Assembly: GCF_001629735.1 (NCBI RefSeq)
Contig: NZ_CP015224.1
Location: forward strand, 3,968,001-4,032,000
Direction: 5' to 3'
DNA from: Lysinibacillus sphaericus
GTDB taxonomy: Bacteria; Bacillota; Bacilli; Bacillales_A; Planococcaceae
Length of the DNA: 64,000 nucleotides
Part shown: in pieces, positions 53,791 through 63,990 of the stretch
How the letters are laid out: each line of letters begins with the position of its first letter
Numbering within the stretch: the stretch's first letter is position 1
Program-made: the position numbers and the translations under genes
The notes under the pieces: generated by a model
What the model was told of the DNA's origin: nothing
The model's database searches: none
The model's input: the letters and a program-made list of their open reading frames with translations, nothing else

Positions 53791-54345
53791 ATGTCAGAAT
53801 TAGTGCGAATAGGAAATAAAATTGAAAAAAAGAATATCGTAAAGCCCTTTCTTTTAAAGATGAAGGGAGGCGGACATGCACCTTCTCGAACAAATTTTGC
53901 TGATGCCTTTACAGGAGCGGTAGGAGGCCTAATCTGTATTTTTGTATTGCTTTTGTTAACAAATTATACAGATGCCCCTTGGTTAATGGCATCTCTTGGG
54001 GGGAGCTGCGTTCTAGTATTTGTCGTTTGGAATGCGCCATTGTCTCAGCCTCGAAATATTATCGGTGGACATTTGGTTTCTGCATGTATTGGGCTAACGC
54101 TGTATTCAACATTAGGTTCGAATATATTGTCCATCAGCCTTGGCGTTGGTTTAACCATATTTTTCATGGCCCTCTTAGGCATTATCCATCCTCCTGCAGG
54201 TGCCAATCCTATCATTATTATTCTAGGAGGCTATAGCTGGAGTTACTTAATCCTGCCTGTATTAATTGGAGCAGTCATTATTGTTTTCTTTGGTTTGTTA
54301 ATTAATAATTTAAGAGAAACACGAAAATATCCACAATTCTGGTGA
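53791..54345 (+). CDS. HPP-family membrane protein
   Basis: 184 residues. After a basic cytosolic tail of about 40 residues come four or five helices (GAVGGLICIFVLLLLTNY, ASLGGSCVLVFVV, NIIGGHLVSACIGLTLY, LGVGLTIFFMALLGIIHPPAGANPIIIILGG). The IIHPPAGANP motif names the family. Some plant and cyanobacterial HPP proteins carry nitrite; here the transport role is uncertain. The ribosome site before ATG 53791 is weak. Confidence 0.85.
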   Translation: MSELVRIGNKIEKKNIVKPFLLKMKGGGHAPSRTNFADAFTGAVGGLICIFVLLLLTNYTDAPWLMASLGGSCVLVFVVWNAPLSQPRNIIGGHLVSACIGLTLYSTLGSNILSISLGVGLTIFFMALLGIIHPPAGANPIIIILGGYSWSYLILPVLIGAVIIVFFGLLINNLRETRKYPQFW

Positions 54346-54352
54346 TTAAGAT

Positions 54353-54390
54353 TCCATCTATGAAGTACTCACTTCATAGATGGATTTATT
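54353..54390 (+). terminator. Rho-independent terminator
   Basis: A 14-bp perfect stem, TCCATCTATGAAGT (54353-54366) with its complement (54371-54384), loop ACTC and a T-rich tail. After the HPP gene. Confidence 0.88.
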
Positions 54391-54530
54391 TATTTGCATG
54401 TGGCATACCACTATTTTTTTAGCATATGTTAGTTAAGATTTGTTATATTGAAGAAAGAGTGTTAAAAACATGTATTTTAAAGATAGGGGAAGATCTTTGT
54501 TGGTCGAACTTGATGGGAGGCTCCAATTGT

Positions 54531-56006
54531 ATGCTGTTGGACTGTGATGAGCAATTATTCATGACATATAAACAAAGTAATGTAGAGGGTGCTGAAAATT
54601 TACTTGCAACATGGCTAGAGGCAGAGGTAGATCTGCAAGAAGATCCAAAAATACTTGGTACTTCGCTCTCACCTAAACTATTTTTAGTAAACGAAGAAAT
54701 GGCTATGAATATTGCCTTTTCCACAGCACGTAAATACTGGGGCCGTGCATCAACAGATATGCAAATGTATTTTGACAAGTACGGGTTAGATGCAAAATTT
54801 GTGAATGATCGGCTCAATGCCTTTTTTTACACACAAAAAGGAAAAGAAACTTTTTTTGAACAGCTTTTTGCTCAACATACAATAGATTTGGAACGGTTAA
54901 TTTGGTTGGTTTTTGGGAAAAGAATGCAGATGGAAATGCCAGTGAATGAGCTACAGACAATTATGTTATATAAATTTCAAGATGAGTATTTAGTGCATAT
55001 GATGTATAAGGAACATACACCATTTTGGCATTGGCTGTTCACAAAAAAAGTTTATTCACTTTTTATCCACAGACCTTTAGAACAATTCACATTTCTTTAT
55101 GAAATAATGGGACATTTCGAGCATTCTATGAAAATGAGCTGTGAACATGTGGATAACTTTGTGAATAACTATAAATTGATACTGGATAAGTGTATAACTC
55201 ATGTGGATAAAAATAAATCTAGCTGTTTGGCTAAGAAACAGCTACGACTTTACCAAATTGTTACACATTATTGCTTATCGGAGGGTGATTATAAACGCGT
55301 CAAAGACTTTATTACTTCATTTGAAGCGGAATGGCGCTACTCCATGTATGCTTTAACCGAGAAGGAAAAAGTGTTAATTGCCTATATTTTATTTCATATA
55401 GCAAATAGAGAACAGCAAAGTGAAAAAGTTATATATTATGGTGAATATTTATTAGAGGATGAGCGCTTAAATAATTACGCTATTGAAATTCTATTGGAAT
55501 ATAAAGACCTTTTGCCAAATCGTAAACCTACACCACCAGCAATTATAAAAAATTATCAATTAAATTATTTAGAAAACTTATATGCGATTTTACTTGATCA
55601 TTATGTAAAAGCGACACGCTATGAGGATGGCTTACTACTTTTAAAGGAGCATGTACTAGCGTCTAACAAAAAGATAAATACCTCTTTAGTACAAAAGAAT
55701 TATAGCAGTGAACAACTAATTGCAATTGAGGCATACGTTCAACAGGATATTGCGCTACAGGTTAACAACTCATTACAGCATATTGGTTTGTCGGTAGAAG
55801 AGTGGCGACAGAATTATCGTCAACCGGAAGTACCTTACTATATCGTGGCACAGAGTGCATCCTGGCATATGTTAAATATTTTAAGGGTTTTATTTGTAAC
55901 GGAGCAGTTTGAGCTTTTTGAGAAATTAATGGAAATCTATAAAAAATATTTATTAATTGATGATCATTTTGAAAATCTACGCGTATTTATTAGTGCCTAT
56001 GTATAA
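54531..56006 (+). CDS. Unrecognised 491-residue helical protein
   Basis: I do not recognise this protein. It is soluble, highly helical and rich in aromatic residues, without signal peptide or membrane segment. Residues 240-430 look like loose helical repeats (YQIVTHYCLSEGDYKRVKDFI, EKEKVLIAYILFHIANREQQSEKVIYYGEYLL, YLENLYAILLDHYVKATRYEDGLLLLKEH), suggesting a TPR-like scaffold. The ATG at 54531 has GGGAGG about nine bases upstream; the frame is open from 54426 without a site. It lies alone between two strong terminators. Nucleotide composition matches its neighbours, so no sign of recent transfer. Confidence 0.8.
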   Translation: MLLDCDEQLFMTYKQSNVEGAENLLATWLEAEVDLQEDPKILGTSLSPKLFLVNEEMAMNIAFSTARKYWGRASTDMQMYFDKYGLDAKFVNDRLNAFFYTQKGKETFFEQLFAQHTIDLERLIWLVFGKRMQMEMPVNELQTIMLYKFQDEYLVHMMYKEHTPFWHWLFTKKVYSLFIHRPLEQFTFLYEIMGHFEHSMKMSCEHVDNFVNNYKLILDKCITHVDKNKSSCLAKKQLRLYQIVTHYCLSEGDYKRVKDFITSFEAEWRYSMYALTEKEKVLIAYILFHIANREQQSEKVIYYGEYLLEDERLNNYAIEILLEYKDLLPNRKPTPPAIIKNYQLNYLENLYAILLDHYVKATRYEDGLLLLKEHVLASNKKINTSLVQKNYSSEQLIAIEAYVQQDIALQVNNSLQHIGLSVEEWRQNYRQPEVPYYIVAQSASWHMLNILRVLFVTEQFELFEKLMEIYKKYLLIDDHFENLRVFISAYV

Positions 56007-56054
56007 AAAAAGTGTCTAATACGTCCTTTATCGACGGTATTAGACACTTTTTTT
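56005..56054. terminator. Bidirectional terminator
   Basis: An 18-bp perfect stem (56005-56022 with 56037-56054, core AGTGTCTAATAC) with A/T runs at both ends, shared by the convergent genes on either side. It overlaps both stop codons. Confidence 0.93.
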
Positions 56055-57237
56055 ATTCCAAAACGCCTTTATCTTTCAAAGCCTTGATTTGTTCAGTACC
56101 ATAGCCTAATGAACTTAGAATTTCCTCATTATGCTCACCTAGCTTAGCACCAACATGCTTATATTCTGGTTCAGAGCCATCAAATTTAAGAGGAGAAGCA
56201 ATTTGTTGTTGTAATGTGCCATCCCCTTTAGGAATGGAAACAATCATTTCTCTTGCCTTTAGTTGCGGATGCTCGCAGGCTTCCGGGAATGTGAGAACAG
56301 GCTCCACACAACCTTCAAAATCTTCATTAAATACTTCTAGCCACTCCTCATACGTTTTCGATAAAAATGCATCATGAACAGCCTCTTTAAAGCGAATTTG
56401 TGTGTAGTAGGAATCATTGAAAGTATTATCAATCAATTCAGGAATATCGAGTGCTTCACAAAGCAATTTCCGAAATTGAGGCTCTAGACTACCGACTGAG
56501 AAGAAGCGACCATCCTTGGTTTTATAAAAATCATAGTAACTGCCACCGTTTAAAATTTCCTGTTCTGGCTGTGGTACACGTCCACCTCCAATAAAGGCAG
56601 AACCATACATAGCATTTAGTGAAAATACAGCATCTGTCATGCTAATATCAATGAATTGACCCACACCTGTTTTCTCACGATGAAGGGCAGCGGCCAATAC
56701 CCCAATTGCAGCATGCATCGTTCCACCTGCAATATCAGCTAGCTGTATTCCCATAGAGACAGGCTTTTTATCTTTATGGCGTGAATAATCAAGGACACCT
56801 GCTAATGAAAGGTAATTATTATCATGTCCAGGTCGATTGCTATATGGTCCTGTTTGTCCATAGCCTGTAATCGCACAATAAATTACCCGTGGATTTATTT
56901 CTTTAAGCGCTTCGTAGCCGATCCCAAGTCGTTGCATCACCCCTGGTCGGAAACCTTCAATAATTACGTCATATTCTTGTACAAGAGATTTCACAATTTC
57001 AATAGCTTCCGATGATTTCAAATTGAGTGTGAGCGATTTTTTAGAGCGATTTAAATGCTGATGGATGTATGCTTCATGATCATCATCGTAAGGAGGCATG
57101 ATTCTTGTTAAATCAACCCTTTTTGAAGATTCAACATGTATGACATCGGCTCCTAAATCAGCAAAAATCATTGTCGCCATTGGTCCTGGTAGTAATGCAG
57201 AAAAATCGAGAATTTTTAACCCCTTTAAAATACCCAA
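56053..57237 (-). CDS. Alpha-methylacyl-CoA-racemase-like CoA transferase (family III)
   Basis: 394 residues of the CaiB/BaiF fold. ILDFSALLPGPMATMIFADLGADVIHVE opens the CoA-binding domain. The three catalytic residues of alpha-methylacyl-CoA racemase appear to be kept: His in GHDNNYLSLAGVL, Asp in QLADIAGGTM, Glu in VGSLEPQF. Racemase is therefore a better guess than formyl- or carnitine-CoA transferase, but the two are hard to separate. The start is TTG 57237, after AAGGGG; a longer frame to 57321 has no ribosome site. Monocistronic. The 486 bp upstream (57238-57723) hold no supported gene. Confidence 0.82.
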   Translation of the reverse strand: MGILKGLKILDFSALLPGPMATMIFADLGADVIHVESSKRVDLTRIMPPYDDDHEAYIHQHLNRSKKSLTLNLKSSEAIEIVKSLVQEYDVIIEGFRPGVMQRLGIGYEALKEINPRVIYCAITGYGQTGPYSNRPGHDNNYLSLAGVLDYSRHKDKKPVSMGIQLADIAGGTMHAAIGVLAAALHREKTGVGQFIDISMTDAVFSLNAMYGSAFIGGGRVPQPEQEILNGGSYYDFYKTKDGRFFSVGSLEPQFRKLLCEALDIPELIDNTFNDSYYTQIRFKEAVHDAFLSKTYEEWLEVFNEDFEGCVEPVLTFPEACEHPQLKAREMIVSIPKGDGTLQQQIASPLKFDGSEPEYKHVGAKLGEHNEEILSSLGYGTEQIKALKDKGVLE

Positions 57238-57723
57238 ATCTTCCAACCCCTTTTTGTGTAGGCTACACGACCATGCAAGATGGTTGAGTAGCGCTTTTCT
57301 CATAATCCCAGTTATGCACAAACTGTAATAATACAGAATATTTAATTTTAATCAGTATTATAACAGAATGGAACTTCCCTTGCCTATGTTATTTTTATTA
57401 TAGAATAAACAGTTCTACTTTTATATGTCAGAATAACAATAAAAGTAAAAAAATTCCGAATTTAGATGACTAATCAACTGTCAGATAATCGTTGTCAAAT
57501 ATCAGAAAATTTAGCAAAGGGGGATGGACTTGTTAGAGAGAGAAAGTTTACTGTATATCCATATTATTCACCTCTCATTATTGATACAATCCTAGAGATA
57601 TGTTCTAGTGTTTAAGGGAAGGTGTTTCTTCAGGAATTTCCTTTTCTCAAGATGAGCTGTTGCTTATTATAGGCACTAATTGTTAAAAATTATAAACATA
57701 CTAACACATTTAGGTGGGAAGTA

Positions 57724-59286
57724 ATGAAATCACATCAATTAAAATTAAAGAATTTAATTATGGGAGTAGCTATGGCTGCATTCTTCTTTACAATCATAGG
57801 TAGTGTTTGGGGCGGGTACAGAATGAATGTTGACTCCATAAAGGAAAATACACTTGAAACAAATCATGTGTATGCGCAAAAATTGGCTTCAACCGCAGAT
57901 GCCTATCTTCATGAAGCCTTTCAAATTTTAAGCTATAGTGCCAATCAAGTGAGCGAAAATTTAGGTGATGAGCAAATTTTAAATAGGGAAACAGACCGTC
58001 TCAGATTACAAAATGAAATGTTTAATTCAGTCGTCATAACAAATGCTGAAGGACTTGTCTTATCCGTATCACCTCCCTCCATTGAAATTAAAGGTGAGGT
58101 TTTAACATCTCTTGGCGCTCAAGAGGCATTAGCTAAAAAAATACCACTTGTTTCTAAGCCGTACGAAGCGATGACAGGGCGTCTTATTATTTTTATTTCC
58201 CATCCTATATTTTCAGCATCTAACGAGTATTTAGGGATGGTAGCAGGAACGATTTATCTAAAAGAACCAAATGCCTTTAAAACGTTATTAGGAGAACATT
58301 ATAGTAAGGATGGCTCCTATGTATATGTTGTAGATTCAGATGGACGCGTTATCTATCATCAGGACCCAAGCCGTATCAATGATGTTGTCACAAAAAATAA
58401 AGTCGTTCAGGCTGTGATGTCTGGTAAGAGTGGGGTTCAAATCGTTGACAACACAAAAGGAGTGAAAATGCTTGCTGGTTTTAGTTCAGTGTCCTCCACA
58501 GGTTGGGGAGTTGTCGCGCAGAAGCCTTTAGAAGTAGCACTGGCTCCTTCCTTCGATAGAGTGCAGGAAGTTATTATTAAATCTGTACCGCTTATGATCG
58601 TTTCAGTTGTCATTGTACTTTGGGCAGCGGCTCGTATTGCTAATCCTTTACAACAATTAGCGATGTTAACAGAAGAAAGTCTCGATAAGAAAAATGTAGA
58701 AGGTTTAAAATCTGTCAGTGGTTGGTACTTTGAAGCCCATTCGTTAAAGTATGTCTTAATTCGTAGTCTATCGTTTTTACATGGACAGGTTACATTTTTC
58801 AAGGATCAATCAACGGTAGATCCATTAACGGGTGTTACCAATCGACGAACGATGGATGCTATGCTGGCGGAGTGGTTTGAGAATAGGGTACCACATGCCA
58901 TCATTTTGCTAGATTTAGATCACTTTAAAAGCGTGAACGACACATACGGTCATGCTGTTGGCGATAAGGTCCTGCAGTTTTTAGCAAAACATATGCAATC
59001 TGTAGCGCGAGAAGGGGATGTATGCTGTCGTTATGGTGGTGAGGAATTTGTGATGCTTCTGCCAAACACAACAGTAATAGAGGCTGAGCAAGTAGCGGAA
59101 CAATTACGGGGAAATTTAGCTGAGACGGATAGCCCTTGTGGTAGACCAGTAACATTATCCGCAGGTATAGCTTTATATCCTGAAATGGCAGCTACGCCCG
59201 AGACATTGATTGAAGCGGCGGATGGAGCCTTGTATGAAGCGAAACAAGCTGGACGTAATCAAGTTAAGGTTGCTGTAAAAAAATAA
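57724..59286 (+). CDS. Membrane diguanylate cyclase with Cache sensor
   Basis: 520 residues. Helix 1 (about 10-32), an extracellular double-Cache domain (about 35-280), helix 2 (about 283-303), a linker, then a GGDEF domain (about 360-520). The active loop is GGEEF (438-442), with the metal and substrate residues in LLDLDHFKSVNDTYGHAVGD. The product-inhibition I-site RxxD is at 429-432, five residues before. So it should make c-di-GMP from GTP and be feedback-limited. The sensor resembles that of the chemoreceptor at 39094. AGGTGGGA site. Confidence 0.93.
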   Translation: MKSHQLKLKNLIMGVAMAAFFFTIIGSVWGGYRMNVDSIKENTLETNHVYAQKLASTADAYLHEAFQILSYSANQVSENLGDEQILNRETDRLRLQNEMFNSVVITNAEGLVLSVSPPSIEIKGEVLTSLGAQEALAKKIPLVSKPYEAMTGRLIIFISHPIFSASNEYLGMVAGTIYLKEPNAFKTLLGEHYSKDGSYVYVVDSDGRVIYHQDPSRINDVVTKNKVVQAVMSGKSGVQIVDNTKGVKMLAGFSSVSSTGWGVVAQKPLEVALAPSFDRVQEVIIKSVPLMIVSVVIVLWAAARIANPLQQLAMLTEESLDKKNVEGLKSVSGWYFEAHSLKYVLIRSLSFLHGQVTFFKDQSTVDPLTGVTNRRTMDAMLAEWFENRVPHAIILLDLDHFKSVNDTYGHAVGDKVLQFLAKHMQSVAREGDVCCRYGGEEFVMLLPNTTVIEAEQVAEQLRGNLAETDSPCGRPVTLSAGIALYPEMAATPETLIEAADGALYEAKQAGRNQVKVAVKK

Positions 59287-59370
59287 AGTAAAAATTAATT
59301 AAAATAAGCTTATATTTTTGATTTTGGGGTAATTGTTTAATGCAAACAACATTTGGGCAAGCTATTTGTA

Positions 59371-59389
59371 AGTCATTCGTCAAATGACT
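59371..59389. repeat. Small inverted repeat in the cyclase/SLH gap
   Basis: AGTCATT (59371-59377) and AATGACT (59383-59389) with a 5-base spacer. It lies in the 450-bp gap 59287-59736, which otherwise has only a terminator near 59520 and no gene. Confidence 0.3.
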
Positions 59390-59519
59390 ATAAATCCTGT
59401 TCAGATGATATGTAATTCGGGTCACATCTCTCGATCGACTTGACCAGACGTAAGGTTATCCCCCTTTCCCTTATGACACCACAAGTACGACTAGATGTAT
59501 GCCTATATATCGTGAAAGT

Positions 59520-59552
59520 CAAGTGAGCACCGATGCTCCTTGGCTTTTTTGT
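59520..59552 (+). terminator. Terminator upstream of the SLH-protein gene
   Basis: CAAGTGAGCA (59520-59529) with TGCTCCTTG (59534-59542), loop CCGA, then CTTTTTT. It lies 230 bases after the cyclase stop and 185 before the SLH gene. It could end a long 3' tail or a separate small RNA starting in the gap. Confidence 0.8.
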
Positions 59553-59736
59553 TGTTGGAAAATGCCATAGGAAATTTTTTCAGTAAGACTTGTATGGAAC
59601 TACTATGTGTATCAATAAATTTACTTGACTATTTTAGATTTATCTATGAAGATTCAACTGTTCTTGGTCGATATAAAGGGTATGATGAAAATGATATTTG
59701 TACGTATCAAAATACATAAGTGAAAGGAAGAGTGGA

Positions 59737-62700
59737 ATGGATAAATCTAAAATCCAAAAAGTAAATAAAGCATTGATTGCAACAGTATTTGCTTCAAGTG
59801 GGATTGCGGTTGTAGTGCCTTCACCACAAAAAGCGGCAGCGGCTACTTCTCCCTTTACAGACATCGACCAATACTCGGTTCATTATAACGATATATTAAA
59901 GCTCTATTCTCAGGGCGTAATTAATGGGTTTGCCGATAATACCTTCCGACCAGATGTCAATGTAACTCGTGGACAAGCAGCAAAAATGCTGGCTACAGCC
60001 TTAAAATTGGATACTAGAAATGTCCAAGATCCTTATTATAAAGACGTGCCGAAAGGGAGCGAATTTTATAAGTCAGTGGCTGCACTACAAAATGCAGGCA
60101 TTATGTCTGGTTATTCAAACGGCACATTTATGCCTAATGAGGTAATGACTCGCGGCGAATTAGCAAAAATATTAGTGTTAGCATTCCATCTGGAGGTTTC
60201 TCCTAGTTACAACAATATTTTTAAAGATGTAGATAGCAAATCAAGCAATGCAATCTATATTCAAACACTAATTGATTTGAATATTACGGAAGGCACAACG
60301 CCTGTAACATTTTCACCGTTTGATCCTGTAAATCGCGGACAGTTTGCTTCTTTTGTTGTCCGTTCACAAGAGAAAAAAAATAATGAAACATCTTATAAAA
60401 TCACAAGTGTTGATGATGATGCCGTTTATATAAATGGGAAAGCTTATACAGTTTCAGAAAATTTGTCACATATTTTTAACGACTATAATGCACCAGTCTT
60501 AAAGGGTGCTTATATTGAAGGGAATCTTTCTAGTAAGAAGATTCTATCCATTTCTAAATTAACTATAAATGCTAGTGGTACAAGCAAGGATTTCCTTGAT
60601 TTTGATGGGGACCATGGCTCATTAGGAGCTACCATTGAGGTGAATGGTAATTATATTGAATTTAATAATCTAAAGATGACTGGGACTATGTTTGTCAATG
60701 AAACAGTTCGTCCACCATTACATTTAGGTGCTATAAACAATCAGCCTTTATCAATTGGACGTGTGGCAAGTAACAATATCTCATTTATCAACTGGTCAGA
60801 TCCCGATAATTCTAAGGGCGACGATTCATCCATTAATAATTCGACAAACGATCTTCAGAATTGGACGAATCAAAATCCTGATAAAGACAAGCCTTTTGTC
60901 AACTGGTCTAACGAAAAACAGGAAATGAAAAATGTTGAAAAACATCTTGAGTTTTATAACAGTACCGTTTCAAGACTAGTCGTCTCACAAACAGGTACAA
61001 AAATCGAATCCAATATGAAACTACCACGTGTAGATATTATCGGAAGTGTTCGCGAATTTGAAATTCAAGGTTATATTGGCACGTTAAATCTCAATACTGA
61101 AACACCGCTAACAATTTACGGTTCAGGAAATATTGATTGGATTAACTACAATAGCCGCACAGACCTAGAATTATATATTTATGGTCGAATTGGCACATTA
61201 TTTGTTGATAATGTATACGGCAAGATTGATATTGGAGATTATACGTATATCGATAAAGTCATCTTACCTAAGGATGGGTCGCCAAATAATATCTTCGACG
61301 ATTTCCTTGATGATAAAGATAATATAGGCAATATTACTGATCCAGATGGCAAACCAATCGATAAAGATGAAAACGAGAATCAAAATCCTGATGATAAAAC
61401 AAAACCTATCGTTAGCATTACAAATGTCAAAGTGCTAAATGGCAGTGAGATTCAAGCAGACTTCACATCAGATGAAGTTGGTACGTACTATTATATTGTC
61501 CGTGAAAAAGGAGCAGAAGCTCCAAATAAACGTGAAATGGTCAATCATCTGTCAAATGAGAATATAGCTTACGGAAGTGGTGCCGCAGTAAAAGGCACAA
61601 ACTCTGTTAAGGTATCTAATCTAGGTGAGAAAAAAGAATATGTCATCTACATCATGGTTGTAGATGGCTCGAAAAATGCATCCGATATCGTGTCACAATC
61701 ATTCCAAATGAAAGATGCAACACCACCAGTAGTAAAATCTTTACAAGTTACACCATTACACGGAGGCACAAGGGCTGAATTCAAGTTTGCAGCAAGTGAA
61801 CCTGGAGATTATTACTACTATGTACGTAAGAAAACAACAGCTGCTGATCCGACAACGGCAGACATCGTCGCTAATCCAACAGGTAAAGGAAAGGCAAAAG
61901 CTGGTGAGCTAGGTATAACAGAAATCTTAACGGGCTTAGATGCTGAAACAGATTACCAGTTGTATGTCGTAATGAAGGATGATTCAGGAAACTACTCTGT
62001 AGATCCTGCTGTTGTAAAGGATTTTAAAACTAGTGAGCTTGATAATGTTCCTCCATATGTTGTTGGTGGCCAACTTGTTTTACTAGATGAGATTAAAAAT
62101 GAATTTTATATAACTGTGAGTGAGGAATTAGATCCTATTTCTGCTGAAAAAGTAGAGAACTATGACCTTTCTGGTACAGGGATAGTCAATCAGGGTGCTC
62201 AGCTACCGATACATCCTACAAAGGTTGTCTATAATAAAGCTCAGAAAAGACTTATTTTCACCATCCCATCGCTAACAGGCTTTGTAAATGGGGATAACCT
62301 AGTTGTTACTATTTCACCGAATGTTAAAGATTTAGCTGATATTGAATTTGAAAATATTAATAATATCCCTATAAATACTGTTCCGCGGAACACAGCTGAA
62401 TATATTCATAATGATATTGAATTACCAGTGCTTACAATTATAGGGGAGCCTGCTATTAATAATGCAAAGGATCAAACACTTTTAGAGTTTAATGCTTCAA
62501 AAGCTGGGACATATCATTATTTAATTATGGAGTCAGATTTAACACTTACGCGTGATGATCGCTTACGCTTAATTGAAGCTGTCCAATTAAATGAGACGAC
62601 ATTTAAAGTAGGAACACAGGATGTTGCGATTGTTGGTAGTGGAGGAAATAAACCTGCACAATTAGGAAAGCAGAAGGTTACAATTCCTTTACCAAATACA

Positions 62701-63990
62701 TTCCCACCATTAGATCCATTTAAGAGCTATTCCATTTATATGGTCTTACGTGATCGTTCAGGAAATGTTTCAGATATACAAACTAAACATGTGATTGATG
62801 ATAGAACTGCACCAAAGATTGAAAATACTTCGATTAAAATAGCTGAAGGTGATAAAAAAGCTACCTTTAAATTTATGTCAGATGAAGCTGGTACGTATTA
62901 CTATATTCTTCGCAAAGCTGGTGATACCACAGTTCCAGTACCAGCAAGCGCTGAAGAGGTTATCGAAAGAGGAAGAGCAAGTGCTATGCGAAAGGATACA
63001 AATGAAATTAACCTTTCCCCTCTTGAACCACATGAGAATTACGAGCTGTATGTTGCTGTTAAAGATAGATATAACAATTCAACAATGGTACAAGTTGGTA
63101 CAGAGTCAACAATCTATACTCATGATGAAAAGCAAAATAAACCAATTAGTTTGACACCAAGCCTAAATAATACGGGGATTATGGCATATAAATTCTTTTC
63201 TGATGGTACACCACCGAAGGTCGAAGATCCAATCGTTAAACAGCTCGATGGAAAAACATTAGAAGTAACTTTTTCTGAGGCTGTTGAATTAAAAGCTTCA
63301 GACTTCCAATTAGTGAATCCTGAAACAGGCACTGCAATTACCCCTACTTATGCTTCATGGAAGTGGCAGGACAAGGTAGACGAGATTGATGAATGGAAGC
63401 CACGCAAAATGATACTAACATTTGCAAACGAAGTTACACAAAGCTTTGATATGACAATCAATGCCACAGCTAAGGATAAAGGCGAATGGACATTCAGTAA
63501 ATTAAAAGCAGAATACAAGTATCCTGCAAAAGTGAATACAATTACTTCAGCAACATTAGTACCTGATATACAGTACCCAGGTGACTTAAATATTTCTAAA
63601 CAGGTTCGAGTGATTGCAAACTTAGATGCAGATATAACATGGAATCAGCATTACTATTATGCAGTTCTTTCTAAGAACCAAGGTGATCTAACAATCGCTA
63701 ATATTAAAGATATTATAGAAAGAGCTGATAGCAATAATTACACAGACATCCCTGGTGGGGGAATAATATCTTATGGTAAGGGGCAAATAACAAAACCATC
63801 AGATGCAAGTTCTGAAAAAACATTTACTGCTATCCAAACAAGCACTGATCCAAATTCTACAAACATATTCCAGAAGGATCAAAAAATATATTTATTTACG
63901 AAGGATAAATACGGAAATATAGTTTATGCGAAAGAATCTACATCTCCAACAGCTCCAAACTATGTATTAATTCAACCTAGAACACAGTAG
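59737..63990 (+). CDS. SLH-domain surface protein with repeated Ig-like modules
   Basis: A 1417-residue exported protein. Signal peptide 1 to about 36 (basic start, then KALIATVFASSGIAVVV, cleavage near KAAAA). Three SLH domains (about 39-90, 100-150, 161-211) bind pyruvylated secondary wall polymer. Residues 225-515 are beta-rich, like a parallel helix, with NWS/NWT repeats at 352-391. Then come five related beta modules marked by [DE]xGxYYY[VI][VL]R and YxlYvvv.D.sgN (about 558, 664, 897, 1026, 1270) and two SwmB-like Ig modules (about 774, 1157). A large surface or S-layer-associated protein, perhaps adhesive. ATG 59737 follows AAAGGAAGAG. Confidence 0.9.
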   Translation: MDKSKIQKVNKALIATVFASSGIAVVVPSPQKAAAATSPFTDIDQYSVHYNDILKLYSQGVINGFADNTFRPDVNVTRGQAAKMLATALKLDTRNVQDPYYKDVPKGSEFYKSVAALQNAGIMSGYSNGTFMPNEVMTRGELAKILVLAFHLEVSPSYNNIFKDVDSKSSNAIYIQTLIDLNITEGTTPVTFSPFDPVNRGQFASFVVRSQEKKNNETSYKITSVDDDAVYINGKAYTVSENLSHIFNDYNAPVLKGAYIEGNLSSKKILSISKLTINASGTSKDFLDFDGDHGSLGATIEVNGNYIEFNNLKMTGTMFVNETVRPPLHLGAINNQPLSIGRVASNNISFINWSDPDNSKGDDSSINNSTNDLQNWTNQNPDKDKPFVNWSNEKQEMKNVEKHLEFYNSTVSRLVVSQTGTKIESNMKLPRVDIIGSVREFEIQGYIGTLNLNTETPLTIYGSGNIDWINYNSRTDLELYIYGRIGTLFVDNVYGKIDIGDYTYIDKVILPKDGSPNNIFDDFLDDKDNIGNITDPDGKPIDKDENENQNPDDKTKPIVSITNVKVLNGSEIQADFTSDEVGTYYYIVREKGAEAPNKREMVNHLSNENIAYGSGAAVKGTNSVKVSNLGEKKEYVIYIMVVDGSKNASDIVSQSFQMKDATPPVVKSLQVTPLHGGTRAEFKFAASEPGDYYYYVRKKTTAADPTTADIVANPTGKGKAKAGELGITEILTGLDAETDYQLYVVMKDDSGNYSVDPAVVKDFKTSELDNVPPYVVGGQLVLLDEIKNEFYITVSEELDPISAEKVENYDLSGTGIVNQGAQLPIHPTKVVYNKAQKRLIFTIPSLTGFVNGDNLVVTISPNVKDLADIEFENINNIPINTVPRNTAEYIHNDIELPVLTIIGEPAINNAKDQTLLEFNASKAGTYHYLIMESDLTLTRDDRLRLIEAVQLNETTFKVGTQDVAIVGSGGNKPAQLGKQKVTIPLPNTFPPLDPFKSYSIYMVLRDRSGNVSDIQTKHVIDDRTAPKIENTSIKIAEGDKKATFKFMSDEAGTYYYILRKAGDTTVPVPASAEEVIERGRASAMRKDTNEINLSPLEPHENYELYVAVKDRYNNSTMVQVGTESTIYTHDEKQNKPISLTPSLNNTGIMAYKFFSDGTPPKVEDPIVKQLDGKTLEVTFSEAVELKASDFQLVNPETGTAITPTYASWKWQDKVDEIDEWKPRKMILTFANEVTQSFDMTINATAKDKGEWTFSKLKAEYKYPAKVNTITSATLVPDIQYPGDLNISKQVRVIANLDADITWNQHYYYAVLSKNQGDLTIANIKDIIERADSNNYTDIPGGGIISYGKGQITKPSDASSEKTFTAIQTSTDPNSTNIFQKDQKIYLFTKDKYGNIVYAKESTSPTAPNYVLIQPRTQ

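Noticed and set aside
57524..57595. 23-codon frame after AAAGGGGG upstream of the diguanylate cyclase
   Set aside because: The purine run touches the ATG; a TTG two codons later is better spaced, but there is no other support and no conservation can be judged.
34103..59465. 15-mer TAAGGTTATCCCCCT shared by 34103-34117 and 59451-59465
   Set aside because: In 64 kb read on both strands a few chance 15-mer matches are expected, and the flanks do not align.
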